DNA of 42,371 nucleotides from contig NW_003122916.1 of NCBI RefSeq assembly GCF_000003605.2, positions 226,065 to 268,435 on the forward strand. Direction: 5' to 3'. A model generated the notes under the pieces. That model did no database searches. It was not told the DNA's origin and saw nothing but the letters and a program-made list of their open reading frames with translations. The translations under genes and the position numbers were made by a program. How positions within the stretch are numbered: the stretch's first letter is position 1; each line of letters begins with the position of its first letter. Positions 12,260 to 23,608 of this stretch are shown here, in pieces. Source of the DNA: Saccoglossus kowalevskii. Taxonomy: Eukaryota > Hemichordata > Enteropneusta > Harrimaniidae.

Positions 12260-12539
12260 CTTTACATGAAGAGAGAGAGATCAGTAAACCTAATTCATAT
12301 TGAAATAACGTCTAAAGTTATCGGTTTGATCACAAGATTTAGGTCTTGTACTTAAAAAAATTGACGTCGGTAGCGCAGTTTGGGAGAAATGTAAATCATC
12401 GAGTCAGCTTTGTAAGAGGTCAAACAACCAGCGATTCTGGTTTTACTTCAAAATCTGATGTGAAGATAATTGATCGCTATAGAATTTAAAGCGTCGAAAT
12501 GAAAAGAAAATCACACACAGGGGAAAGGATGAAGGTTAC

Positions 12540-12674
12540 CTCAATGAATTTGGGATTCCCGTGAGTTTTAATGTTAGAAATACTAATATATGTAACGTTC
12601 AGTTGATGACAGTTGATGGAATTGATGAGTAAATTTAGTAGTAAAATAATCTTGGAAGATTTTATGATTGCCAT
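12540..12674 (-). CDS. Candidate first exon with signal peptide
   Basis: Minus-strand ATG at 12674 opens a 45-codon stretch ending at GAG|GTAACC (12540/12539). The N-terminus has Lys residues at 5 and 8, then a hydrophobic core (IILLLNLLINSI), and a plausible cleavage site around Cys22-His23: the layout of a secretory signal peptide. The mature start carries an N-glycosylation sequon (NVT). An Ig-like remnant lies about 280 bases downstream on the same strand, which fits a secreted or cell-surface Ig protein. The donor is weaker than consensus, and phase agreement with the downstream piece cannot be fixed because of its frame break. A chance open frame in AT-rich DNA remains possible. Confidence 0.35.
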
Positions 12675-13409
12675 GATTTTATTTGCGTCTCGTTCCCTAC
12701 ATGACGTATTTCATAGACGTGTGTCATAATTACTTACAGCAATCAGCCATTGAGCTATGTTTTGAAGACGTGATTTAAATTTAAACAGCCATAACCAATC
12801 TCTCTCGTTTGCACGTTCCCAGGAGGCAATTCGCATTATCTTAATAAAATCGTAGCCAAATAATTCGCATCATCATCAACTTATTTAACACGATACCAGC
12901 GAAGTAGCCTGCTTCGTGCGCTTGTCACCTATATTCGAGCATTCTGCGTATATTTACCTTCATTTTAGACAATATCTCAGTGCATTACTGCAACACAAAC
13001 ACAACAGCCTCGTAATTGTCGTAAATTTTATTTGATTGTAGTTTAGACAAGCTTCCTCTTTTATTATTCATTACACGGCGTTATAACATAACATACATAA
13101 CCTTAAGTTCAAATGCTTCTTTATTTTTTTGCTATGACATTCAATAGAAATAAGATAACAATAATTTTATACTGTAGAAAATAAAAAAAGACCTTTAGAT
13201 TGTATAATCACTAAACTGCGAAGAACAAACTGTGATCAAAGCAGCAATAGTATTTGTCTTTGTATTTTATGGATGCACGCCACAGCCACCGACCGCCCTT
13301 TTATAATTCAGAACCAAGCAAGATATATCTCTCTATTCTCCCAAAATTTTGGCTACATTTTATAACACAGTCATACCAGGAAATTCAAATGATTGAGGTA
13401 TTCAAGGCG

Positions 13410-14123
13410 TGTTGACATTTAAAAAATCGTATATACAGAATATTGTGTATGGTGTGACCAGAGGTACCAAAATAGGCATTCTTGATACACTGATTGGTCC
13501 GTTATTTCGAGGTAGCCAATCATTTCGTTAGATACATTTTATTATTTACATGGTCATAAATTAGCTAGAGTATTTAAGGTGGGACATAAGGGAAAATCTT
13601 TAGTCAGGAAGGTGACCTGAATTGATCCTGTAACATCCTGAGACGCTAATTCCTGACTCCAGTGAGCTGTACCCTATACTGTGGTACATATGCAGACGTG
13701 CTGTGCAGTAATCCCTGCTGATCAACAAGAACCACTGAAGCTCACTTCCTGAACTACTCCTGTTGTACCGGTGCTACCAGTAGCAGCAGATAGCAGTGCA
13801 GTTGCCGATACTCCCTGGACACAGAGCACGAGTTTAAACTATAGTGCGGCTGCTTTGACAGTGTGCCAGATACGAAGAAACGCAACCAGGTACATTGCTG
13901 TTCACCGGAGAGTGGAGTGTTCCCTGCAGCATTGATCATGTCTTTTAATTTTATTTGGGTACTGTTTACCCCACCCCATGCTGGTATTTTGTTTATTAAA
14001 GTACAGGAAACCGTATATATTGTGTTGTGTTAATTTGTTATAATCGTTACTTGTATATTTCTTTCTCTGCACAGTCTCAGTTCTGGTGATATACATTCAC
14101 CAAACGATCCCCACCCCGTGACA
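13410..14123 (+). mobile_element. Possible solo LTR (~0.7 kb)
   Basis: The segment is richer in GC and has LTR-like order. It starts TGTTGACA, has a TATTTAAGG box near 13571, a long noncoding transcribed-like stretch, an ATTAAA polyadenylation-type signal near 13996 followed by GT/T-rich sequence, and ends in CCCCGTGACA (14114-14123). TG...CA ends fit a retroviral-type LTR. Target-site duplication is unclear: only GCG is shared by both flanks. No gag or pol follows, so it would be a solo LTR. The exact 5' boundary is uncertain (TGTGACC at 13453 is an alternative). Confidence 0.35.
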
Positions 14124-14559
14124 GCGAACAAGCTGAGAGGGAGGAGACTTATAAGATAAGCACGCTACCAAAGACAAAGACTACTAGACCGGCATTAAAA
14201 ACAAGCTTCCCGATCTTGAATACGGCGTAGCCCCACAAAGGCCCCCTGCATTTAACGTCACAATATTAATATTGGAAATTATAATCTAGAAGAAAAAAAT
14301 CATCTGTGACACTGTATCTGACTGAGGCCAGCACACAGAGCCTGAACCAAAGCATATTAGAATGGTATCCACCAATTTGATAGTGCATTTAAAGTATTGA
14401 AGAGTGTACATTACTTAGTGATCACAGATAATGATGAAAACTACAGCCAACATAAAGACAGAAACAGAAACATTGTAGTTCATACAAACGTTTTTATCCT
14501 TTGGTGAACTGGATTAATTATCACTGTCAGTAACATTGTTGTTGTGGTGAAAAGTCATA

Positions 14560-15290
14560 TTGGTTATTTGGATAAAAATGTCGTACCAGGTACTGACTGG
14601 AAGTTTAAAAGTCCTTTGTGCCATCAGTCGTCTGTGTTTTTTGGATCAGGCATGTTATGCAAAAGCAATTGAAATTTTTTGTAAGAAAGGCTTTTTTTCA
14701 ATTATTTGTTCAAGACTTGGATATGCTGATGGAACTACTATTCAGAGTAAGGTCATTGCAAACTATTCATTGGACAATACTACTACAATAGAGCATGTTT
14801 TGAACAGGCATGTTATGCAAAAGCAATTTAAATTTTTTGTAAGAAAGGCTTTTTTCAATTATTTGTTCAAGACTTGGATATGCTGATGGGACATGCTATT
14901 CAGAGTAATGTCATTGCAAAATGTTCATTGGACAATACTACTACAATAGAGCTATCAATCTTCACAATAATTTATGATGCCATGATGAGATTACTGGTGT
15001 ATCAATTCAGTAGCTGATGTTGCAGTACGTAATAGACTTGAGCAGCATAACAAAGGAGCACTATGACTATGGAACACACTGGTTGGATCTAGTCAGGTTT
15101 TAGGATTCATATCTGGATTTTAGGATTCATATTTGCAACATGGACTCGTGCATGGGAACCGTTCTTACCATGCATTGCTGATGTTCTTCCACCTTGGGCC
15201 TCTGTCTATGATGGACATAATTATTGTTAATTGTAATACCAGCAGTCCACATTGCTTTTTAGAAAGGGGAATTGGCTGAAAAAAATTGAG
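14560..15290 (+). pseudogene. Decayed transposon-associated gene remnant
   Basis: Frame-shifted, stop-ridden plus-strand reading with recognisable islands. A 108-codon open stretch (14560-14886) arises from a 158-bp tandem duplication. Near 15135-15220 one frame reads FIFATWTRAWEPFLPCIADV, then LPPWASVYDGHNYC. In a large family of uncharacterised invertebrate proteins that I recall being linked to mobile elements, this position has W-x-LHL, then LPWF, then YDxxNYAR, and the spacing matches. A further island, SPHCFLERGI, follows at about 15246. No intact frame survives, so this is a relic. The family link is from memory of motif spacing. Confidence 0.35.
14647..14952 (+). repeat. 158-bp direct tandem duplication
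   Basis: CAGGCATGTTATGCAAAAGC begins at 14647 and again at 14805. The two 158-bp units stay nearly identical to about 14804 and 14952, differing by a few substitutions and T-run length changes. High identity implies a duplication younger than the decay of the surrounding gene remnant. Confidence 0.85.
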
Positions 15291-15659
15291 AACACAATCG
15301 ATATATTGGTTACAATATAATTTTAATAATAAAACAACACAGGGATATGTGCTCAGTTCAAGTGGAAGGGGAGGATATAATAAGATACTAAGACAACATC
15401 TAGCTATGTAATTTACTGGCAGACACAGGAGTTTCTGGAAACATTGGAAAACATAGTTTTGTATGTAACATCAGGTACTATATGTTTGAGACTATGATCA
15501 TCAGGAGTATGGCCTGTCTCTGAGTTAACATCTCACATAAAGAATTCCATAACCATCCATGTAGATGATGTGTTTATTAGCTTCATAACATGAGAGGGAA
15601 GACACCCAAAATTTAACTGATAAAGGATAAGCTAAAAAAAACACCAAGCACGGAGATAA

Positions 15660-15980
15660 ATGTCTAGGACATGTTGAAATTCGTCACTGGCGCACATGCA
15701 ACAACTGACTGTGGCTCAGTTTCATGTTTTTGTGTAAAATGTGACATGAGACCATTGGAGCTAATGACGAGATAATCAAAGTGTCTTACACTTTTGGAGG
15801 AGCTAGGATAAAACTGAAATGTTATAGAGGAGATAGAGGAAATAGAGAACTTGTATGGGAAGATGATGACCAATGTGAATTTACTATGATATCAACTATA
15901 ATGCACAACAGATGGCAAATAACACCAGTAGCGCCAATTACCAGGCTTATATATGGAAGGAATCCTAATGGTAGAAGATG
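15660..15980 (+). other. Unrecognised open segment in element-like DNA
   Basis: A 66-codon open stretch (15781-15981) follows a short coding-like piece (LKFVTGAHATTDCGSVSCFC, about 15672-15731). The two are separated by a stop. The base composition is less AT-rich than the surrounding intron and resembles the decayed gene at 14.5-15.3 kb, so it may belong to the same relic. No domain is recognised. Confidence 0.2.
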
Positions 15981-17066
15981 AAAAATCCAAGATAATAGCA
16001 TATTCATTAAATTGCACAAAAGCAGTACAACGCCAGAGAGATTCCTGAGCTTCTTTCATGTAACTGTAGAATGAAGTGTACAGTTGATGCATGTTGCTGC
16101 TTCGAATCTGGGCTTAGGTGTACTGAAATGAATAAGACAGAACTGCACCGAACCCCAGCTAAAGACTCTGTGATGCCCCATGAAGAACTACATTTCTAAA
16201 TCGCATTCCACACATTTCATCAAAATTTAAGACCCAAATATTACACAAAACTTCATGCATTGCTGAGCAATTTTAATTTCGGATTATTGAAAACATCTCA
16301 TACCTGACCCAAATTATACAATAACAAGTCTTCCAAATGAAGTTCCATAACACTTTAAAAAACAAGCAGAGTTGTGAAATACTTCACAGACAGCAACTAT
16401 TTCCCCTGCTATGCTTTTTCCATTACATATCCCACGGTTGCAATCATCAATTTGAATTCAACAGCCTGGAATCCCGTCACTGCGTAAAATGCAACCGACC
16501 AAAATGTATCAGCCAGTAAATAAAATTCGTCTCAGTATGTACTCAAACAAACGGTTTATATAATAAAATAATGGTAAACTCATAGTAACTGTTAACATAA
16601 AAACTAAAGCAAGTACATGGTAAAAATAAATATAAATAAAGTAAATACAATGTTAAATCAAATGAAATAAACAGTTTGTGCATGTGTGAGACGTGAGTTC
16701 AGTTATTAAGTATGTTTTAGGGATGCCAGGTGGTCAAGGAGAAGACTTGAATTGACGTGTATAGGCGATTTTCAGCTGCATACGAGGTTTCACACACACA
16801 GTACATATTTTATAATTTACATTAAAGTGTATAATGTGTTATTACTTGCTAATTCACTTCAAAATCTGAAGAACGACCAATCACGGATATGATAAAATGC
16901 TGTCAATCTTTAAGATTGCCTCATAACTTGGCAGCCAATGAGCATATATCTATGTATCATCTATTCAAAACACAGCCATATAATCCTGGTGATTTCTTTA
17001 GTCATCTAAGAAATATATAGTATGGTTTATTCGGCACAGGCTTATTTAGAATTTGTTTACACTCAC

Positions 17067-17201
17067 CTTGTGAAAACATTCATTAGTAACATTTAAAACT
17101 TGCTGTTTCAAAAAAGCATGAATTGCACCTATGCTGATGTCACATATAGACAAATGATTCTTCAAATGACGTAATTGTTGGTTGATATTCCGCTCAAACA
17201 T
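17067..17201 (-). CDS. Candidate internal coding exon, unknown protein
   Basis: On the minus strand CGATATTTCAG (acceptor ending 17202) is followed by 45 open codons ending CACAAG|GTGAGT, a near-perfect donor. Both boundaries are phase 0. The peptide starts MFERNINQQLRHLKNHLSIC and continues into a second helix-like stretch ending NECFHK. It is amphipathic with three Cys and two His, unlike the Lys/Ile/Phe-rich noise of the same frame outside the splice sites. No family is recognised. It could be an exon of a gene nested antisense to the receptor. Confidence 0.45.
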
Positions 17202-17767
17202 CTGAAATATCGTTTTATTTTTAAATGAAAAATACTTTTTAATAGAATTATTTTCTGTAGTAAAATCACATATTAGAAGAATAGTTTTTGAGATATCGTT
17301 GATTCTATTATGAAATATAATGTTTTTTTTTGCTTTTTCTGAATTACAATAACATTCCTCTGATATTGATATTTTTAAAGAGTAAAATGTTTGAGATTCA
17401 GAAGTAGACTGTTTATGATACTTGTAAAACATCATGTGATATATCAAATAAAAAGAGTTCAAATTTCGAAATATATACAAAAATAATAACACAGATCGAT
17501 GATTTTTATATATTATTATTGTCATAATTTAGTATAGTGTGTTACCCTTTACCAAATGCATACGAAATCACAGACACCCACACATACACACGATACACGA
17601 GTTATGATTTCGAAATTCGGCAAACGCGACCCATCACTTTAAGTAGACAAGCCCTCCGCTACGCCACAAGAAACTGTTAAATAAGCAACTCATAATAGCA
17701 TATAGTGAATAGATTTGAAGCTGCAACGTGACAAACAACCTGCATACACAACAAACCTAGCATAATC

Positions 17768-17992
17768 ATGGGCAGGATGACCAACCCAGTTACGCACTCG
17801 AATATGACAAATCTTAGACCAAATGCGACGATTAAATCCAAATTTTACCTAATCTCGAATGTGGCCAATATGGCCCAGACATACACCAAAAAGTTGAAGA
17901 TTAAAATGGGTTACATTATAGTCTGGTCCAATGTGACCAATCCTACACTAAATGTGAATAATATGGCCCAGTCGAATACAAAACAGATATAA
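17768..17992 (+). repeat. Degenerate short repeats (AATATGGCC motif)
   Basis: AATGTGGCCAATATGGCCCAG, AATGTGACCAATCC and AATATGGCCCAG recur irregularly across about 200 bases. The open frame here is best explained by this repetitiveness rather than by a gene. Confidence 0.3.
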
Positions 17993-18085
17993 TACTATAT
18001 CAGATGTTCATGTGTAACCAATCAAATATGGACAACCTTCACTTTAGTTAGATGGTAAAATCTTTAAGAAAAAATCCTAGCACAC

Positions 18086-18291
18086 CTTTGCCATGGTAAC
18101 AACCAAAAAACTGATTTTTTAATATTTTCTTTCGCGCCAAATGTGTCTTTTAATACAGCGTTCAAGTGATCATGCTTTTTTATTTTGGCTAAGTTGCGCA
18201 CGGAAGAGAGATCACCGGTGTCGACATTGTTACACGGTATGCAACATTTGAACATAGATTGAACTGTAAATGTTGCGTTCAATGAAAGACT
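18086..18291 (-). CDS. Candidate exon with Cys-x2-Cys (zinc-finger-like) motif
   Basis: Minus-strand ATTTTATTTTCTAG is a strong acceptor ending at 18292. It opens in phase 0 on a coding-like frame: a short hydrophilic lead, then FKCCIPCNNVDTGDLSSVRN, a Lys-rich segment and LNAVLKDTFGAKENIKK. The only donor-like site before the stop is CAAAG|GTGTGC at 18086, which gives 206 bases and leaves two bases over. Cys-x2-Cys followed by an SVRxL segment and a helix resembles the first half of ZAD-like or treble-clef zinc-binding domains; the second Cys pair would have to lie in a later exon. I cannot connect it in phase to the 17067-17201 exon, so the two may belong to different genes or lack an intervening exon. 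Confidence 0.35.
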
Positions 18292-20093
18292 CTAGAAAAT
18301 AAAATCGAAAAATGATTAATTATAGCAGCGAAATAGGCGCTAATAATAAAGTGAAGTGACATTTGAAGACTGAATGTTCGTTGAAATCTATACTGGCACC
18401 GGTTATAAACCGATGTTATAAACATGTTGTTTGTTTTATGAGCAGAGCCAATCGCCGATCAGCCTACCGGCAAGTTGTGGATAACCATTTACTACAATTC
18501 AATATAATTCCGTCATTTGTTGATTTGTTGCTAAACTATTCAACTAAGTTTAGTTACTGTACTTTTGACAAGTAGTCTAGCAAGACATCAATTCAATTAG
18601 GAATGTAAAAAAGAGGGTAAAAAATATTTCAAAATTCCAGAAGCACGTTCAAAGTTGGTTGTGTACTTTTAAACATTCATTAACATGTTTACTAGTACCC
18701 AATATATGTTAATACAAACAACATATTATTGTGGGTAAACACAGGCATTATGATTAATTAATCGTTTCTCAGTACTGTTTATCGTAAGTAATGATTTATC
18801 GTTATTTCCACGAGGATCCAGTTTATGCTGCATGTAATGTAGATCGCCAAGGACGGGTTAAGGTCTCTTTAAATGCAGCAAGCTTAGTTATTAATCATCC
18901 ATTTGTGGGTCCCATTTTTTTAAAAAGTTTGCCAGTGACAAGATTTACTAATCGAAGATTACAGATGCTTTGTTAAAGAGCAACGTGTTGCTGCGTGACG
19001 ACTGTGACTTATACCGACAAAAGAACCCCATGAGTAATACATCCATGTCAAACAATTAAAATACAAATAGAAACAAACACCAAGCTTAAATATAGCTGTT
19101 TGCAGTAATGACTGTGAATATGCCAGTGGTTGCAAGATACATGCCCACAAATTTAAAAAACGTAAAAGTATATAATCTAATTATGATTATGAGTTATGGT
19201 GTAAATATTTCTTTGTACTTAACTATCAAGAAATATGTTTGTTTTATTGGGGTTTCTTGGTTGCTATGGATACACCTAACTCACTAATTTGAAGAGTGTT
19301 GATCTCATCATTGAAGTACATGTTGCTATTTAAATCCCTACAAATCTGTTACTTCGAAGCAGAAATAAACCGTTTTATGGTTTTATGTGGCCATCTTGGT
19401 TTTATGTAAATTAGAAACAAATATCTATCGAAACATTTTGTATAGATTCAAGCCCATTTAGCTGCCGGACTATATCCAGATGTTGGCGTGCTTTGGTTTG
19501 TTTACTAATTACAGTAGTATATATTTAGTGACTATTTTGATAAAAACATATATGATTCCAGGCATCTGAAATTATATATTATATATGTTCATGTTTATTA
19601 ATAATTCACACACTGAAAGTGTTCCACTAAAAGCGTGAAGTCAATTAATCATGCTATTTCTGAGAAATACGACAAAATGATTATACGTGATTGGACTATC
19701 AATAACCAGATAATATAAATACACATAATGAAAATGTGTGCACACAATCATTGAAAGTTTTCATACGATGGCACGAATGTATATTCCAATCAGATGTGTT
19801 TTTCATCTAAAATCATTGCTGACTAGGTATGTGAAATTACGACTTTACACTGCGCGGTCACAGGCGACTCACTCAGATGTAATAAAAAAGTGATTGTCAG
19901 CGGCAAATATCCGCCAAGGGTGTGTCATTAATATTGCATACCGTATGTAAGTACAGAAAATGGTCGTTGCAGGACGTGTCAGAATCCGATGTAACGTACA
20001 AATCTGACAACATAAATAGATTAGACCAGGGAAATACTTCGCTCGGCCATGTATGTGTTTACCGTGAACAGTATGCATTTCATACCAAGAAAG

Positions 20094-20097
<4 letters not shown>

Positions 20098-20187
<90 letters not shown>

Positions 20188-20200
20188 TATATATATATAT
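20098..20200. repeat. (TA)n microsatellite
   Basis: About 85 bases of uninterrupted AT/TA (20098-20182), a short ACAATG break, then another TA run to 20200. Overlapping open frames of alternating Ile/Tyr on both strands are artefacts of it. Confidence 0.98.
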
Positions 20201-21499
20201 GAGCTGAGCACATGAGCTGAATCAAAGCTAGACATTTTCAATCAATATTAAACTAGACGTCTACTAATCGTTGTCATGGTTTCGTCTTAGTATGTTAACG
20301 ACACTTTACTCAAGTGTAAGGATGTCAAAGCGTTATTGTGGAATAACGCTCATTAATGCATATACTGACACAGGTATAATAGGTATTCGTAATGTTGATT
20401 TGTCTCCCTTGAAGCATAATCTCATAACATTACATATTTAAAGAAATATTTTAACAGTTTACAGTAATAGCAACTCTTATCAAAGTACTATTCCTTTCCT
20501 CCCAATCCCTAAAACATTTCCCTATTGACAATTTACTAGAAATGCATGAAGACAATTCCGTGTCTTCAAATCACATGCACTATTATAACCACTGAAGCCT
20601 GATATTACGACACCTATTAAATCCTCGATTAGTCTATCAATGGTCGACCTAGGTATGCACTCTTCGACTGATTTATCAATGACCGACTTAGTTTGCCTGT
20701 TAGGGCTCGAATTTTGGGTTCGTGTATAATTACCTCGAACAAAGAATAACAGCGCTACAAGGTGGTATTATTGTAGATTATTCCTATAATCCAAATAATC
20801 TACTCATTAAAAGACTGGTTACTTTCCATGTTGAACGTTAGTTTTCATAGAATCCGCGTGTCTGTATAACTCCGCCTGCGGTCGTCAAATAAACTAATTA
20901 CTTCCATGGCACTCATCGTATTAGTCGAGTCCTTCGGGAATGTGAGATATATAGATATAAAAATCGGTTTTGACAAAATGTGTTTTAAAAACTAACACTG
21001 ACATATAAACGATCTTCAACAATACTATTATTGAAAAGTAATGGAAAGTAATCAATAAGAGTTTTAAATGTGTACACTGTCGTATGTGTGGTATCACTTT
21101 CGATTTCAACTGCTAATCTTTGTCAGAAGTCGACACAATACTTCACTTGAATTAAACAGTAGACACTATATCGGTTCCCTCCACAGTTCATTCGTTTGTG
21201 GAGGAATTTATATCAGTGGCTGTATCATTGAGGTAACGGAAAGGCTATGTTGACTGCCTGGGTAAGAAGAACTCATTTGACATACTTTGTAGTCATTTGT
21301 TTGAATTGGCGTCAAGTGGTTCCAATAAAACATTGCAGTATTTAATGCTAAAATTGATCGGATGATACTAAGTCCATGCGTTTAAACGTATACAGAGAAG
21401 TGTTTTCAACCCATCAATCCACCTCAGATCAGCCGCCATTACAATGTGACAATGCATTTCATTGTAAACCCGTACACATTCAATTTTTCACGGGCGTCG

Positions 21500-21610
21500 A
21501 TCTATTCTGAAAAGTGGGGGGTACACTTTTGTGGCCGCGTAAGCGGCAAATGTCCGCGCTTCCTCGAACAGGGGAGTGTCTGTGAAGGGATTTGCCCCCT
21601 CAGAAAGTAG
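21500..21610. repeat. GC-rich interspersed-repeat-like patch
   Basis: A GC-rich patch in AT-rich DNA containing GTGGCCGCGTAAGCGGCAAA and GGATTTGCCCCCTCAG. A second patch with G/C homopolymers and GGGGTCC-type motifs lies at 26468-26630. Their abrupt composition suggests inserted repeats, but I see no termini. Confidence 0.25.
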
Positions 21611-21710
21611 AAATATTTGAAAAATGCAACCAAAATGTAGTTTGTATTTGGTGCATACTTTTCAGATAACTCTCGATGGATTTGATTCCACATTGACCAA
21701 TCACATGGTC

Positions 21711-21731
21711 TATCCATCCATCCATCCATGA
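21711..21731. repeat. (CCAT)n short tandem repeat
   Basis: About five units of ATCC/CCAT. Confidence 0.9.
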
Positions 21732-22191
21732 CTTGCATTTTGGGGATTTCCATATTAGGAGTCGTTTACAACAACATGTTCAATAGAATGTTCCGAAACG
21801 TTTTGTTTTCTCCTTTTTGCTTTCTCATTGTTCTAGGTAATTCCACACACACCAGATTGACCATTGTTTATCATTTTTAATATATTATCATATTTATCCA
21901 GTTAAGTACATCAACTTATGAAATGATTATACATAATCAAATAAAATATAATTATTTAGCGGCACATGTTGCTCGAGAAATTAGACTATATAATGAACTT
22001 GCGCTGTATGTTGGCATATATCTAAATACTACTAAACATTGTTGACGTTGAGCACATGCATTATAGTCAATTTAACTCATTTTACAATCGATTTTAAAAA
22101 GAACAGAAGCAGCTCCGCGACACCCTGATAGTTCCTTGCCACTGATAACTATTATATCCCTCTCAAGGAAGTAGGCAGCTGATTAAATTAC

Positions 22192-22295
22192 CCATTGCTC
22201 TGCGAATTCATATGCGACTTCATCTTCTCCACCTCAGCATTACTGGGCAACTGACCAGTCTCATTCAGCTGTGTCATCAGTTCGGAAGCATCATG
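22192..22295 (-). CDS. Candidate exon downstream of the OTU-like exon
   Basis: On the minus strand a long pyrimidine tract (TTTCCTTCTTTTTTTCC) and an AAG acceptor precede 34 codons plus two bases, ending at AATGG|GTAATT. The peptide reads HDASELMTQLNETGQLPSNA, then EVEKMKSHM and a Ser/Asn/Gln tail: hydrophilic, helix-forming, and clearly coding-like against the AT-rich background. It lies about 0.5 kb downstream of the OTU-like exon on the same strand. With a short intermediate exon (22508 to about 22457 or 22448) the reading phase is kept. No family is recognised. Confidence 0.45.
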
Positions 22296-22447
22296 CTTAT
22301 ATATAAAAGGAAAAAAAGAAGGAAACAAGATTTTGATTAAACTTGGTCTTCTAATCAAAAATCACATTTTAAGGGCACATGGACAGACTAACAATCACAA
22401 AAAACGGAGGAAGGGAAGGATACTATTTTAACGAAAATATTTTAACA

Positions 22448-22508
22448 AGTTCACTAAGTACACTCCCGGCACGTTTGCGAGCTATGTTTGTACTCGGAGA
22501 ACCAGCAT
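22448..22508 (-). CDS. Candidate short linking exon
   Basis: Minus-strand sequence after GGCAAG (acceptor, 22509) reads, once the single G left by the OTU-like exon is added, DAGSPSTNIARKRAGSVLSE. The frame runs to a stop at about 22421. Possible donors are AGT|GTACTT (exon end 22457) and CTT|GTTAAA (exon end 22448). Either ends on a codon boundary and matches the phase-0 start of the 22192-22295 exon. Acceptor and donors are weak, so the call rests on phase agreement and the hydrophilic sequence. Confidence 0.25.
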
Positions 22509-22819
22509 CTTGCCTGTCAACACGGTATCTAATATTTTGTACAAGTTAATGCACATGTCATCGCATTCAATTAAAATATTATTGCATTTTCAAAAATATA
22601 AAACCTGAAATGAAAACCTCAAAGATATAGAATAACAATTATTTGCATATCTATACGTCTAGTTTAGGCTTTTGACTATTATCCACAGAACTCAGACTAA
22701 ACTGTTTTAAAACGATGTCTCAAAACTTTATGACTTCTCTAGCATGTCTAGCAACAGTATATGCCGATGGGTAATGACATTCGTTCCTTTTTCCACTTTT
22801 TATCATGTCAAATGCTTAC

Positions 22820-23063
22820 CAAATCTCGAAAAAAATGAATCGCTTCTGAGAAGAGCCGCCTGCTCAAATGTTGTTTTTTTCTGATACTGTGTGATGCCTA
22901 ATGTATCAAACTGTGCTACTAAAGAGTGGAAAAAGCACGTGCTGGGAACGTCGCACATAATCTTCATTCCCAGCGCATTAACTTCTAATTGTTGTCTCTC
23001 TGTCTTGGGTAGCTTCTCTTTGGACAACCCACTAGCACCCTGACGTTTCCTTGAGTTAAGCAT
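22820..23063 (-). CDS. OTU-protease-like exon, antisense in the receptor intron
   Basis: Minus strand: AACTTTCTTTTTTGCAG is a textbook acceptor ending at 23064, and AGATTTG|GTAAGC a good donor at 22820/22819. The 244-base exon is open throughout: 81 codons plus one base. A basic lead (MLNSRKRQGASGLSKEKLPK) is followed by LEVNALGMKIMCDVPSTCFF, then HSLVAQFDTLGI and a helix EQAALLRSD. The block D-x3-T-CFFHSL-x2-Q resembles the catalytic Cys loop and helix of OTU-family deubiquitinating cysteine proteases (D-G-x-CFF/H-x-L-x2-Q), with Cys in the nucleophile position. The Gly usually before the Cys is Thr, and the catalytic His would lie in later exons. It may be a nested host gene or a transposon-borne OTU protein. 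Exon call good; domain call moderate. Confidence 0.5.
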
Positions 23064-23608
23064 CTGCAAAAAAGAAAGTTAATACCATTTACCCCAATTA
23101 ACACGGATTTCGTGACAATTTTGTGATGGCTAGAAATAATAGTTATACTGTATGCTATTATACTTAAATATTCACAGGCCAATAAACAGCATTTGCAGCA
23201 AAGCATTAGTCCTATCATATGGAGAGTACCCCTCCACCCCCAAATGGAGCTAGTAAGAGTTTATACCTATAGCTTTTTCGGCTCAGCCTAATATAAAGTA
23301 TTTACCTCAGAACTAACTCAATTTAGGCCTAATATATAGTCACAGTCAGCTGGCGCACACATAAGTATAAAATAAATATGATATTTACTATGTGAGGCCC
23401 GCCATTTTGAATAAGAGACAAGATGTGAAACGCGTTTTTCAGATTCATACAAATATGAGAAAAAATACATATCTTTCACAGCCAAACGATTTGTTGGGGT
23501 TATATTAAGCCAATCGCTAACAAAATTCGACCAAATTAATAGTTTTCGCGCGGAAAAACCCTTGCACACGAGTACCTGATTACATGAAAAAACATAGAAC
23601 ATTTTCCC

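Noticed and set aside
17202..17525. The upstream two-thirds of a 159-codon minus-strand open frame
   Set aside because: Composition rich in Lys/Ile/Phe/Asn/Ser is typical of AT-rich noise; only the part between the acceptor at 17202 and donor at 17067 looks coding.
19869..20225. Long open frames on both strands across 20.1 kb with alternating Ile and Tyr
   Set aside because: They are translations of the TA microsatellite.
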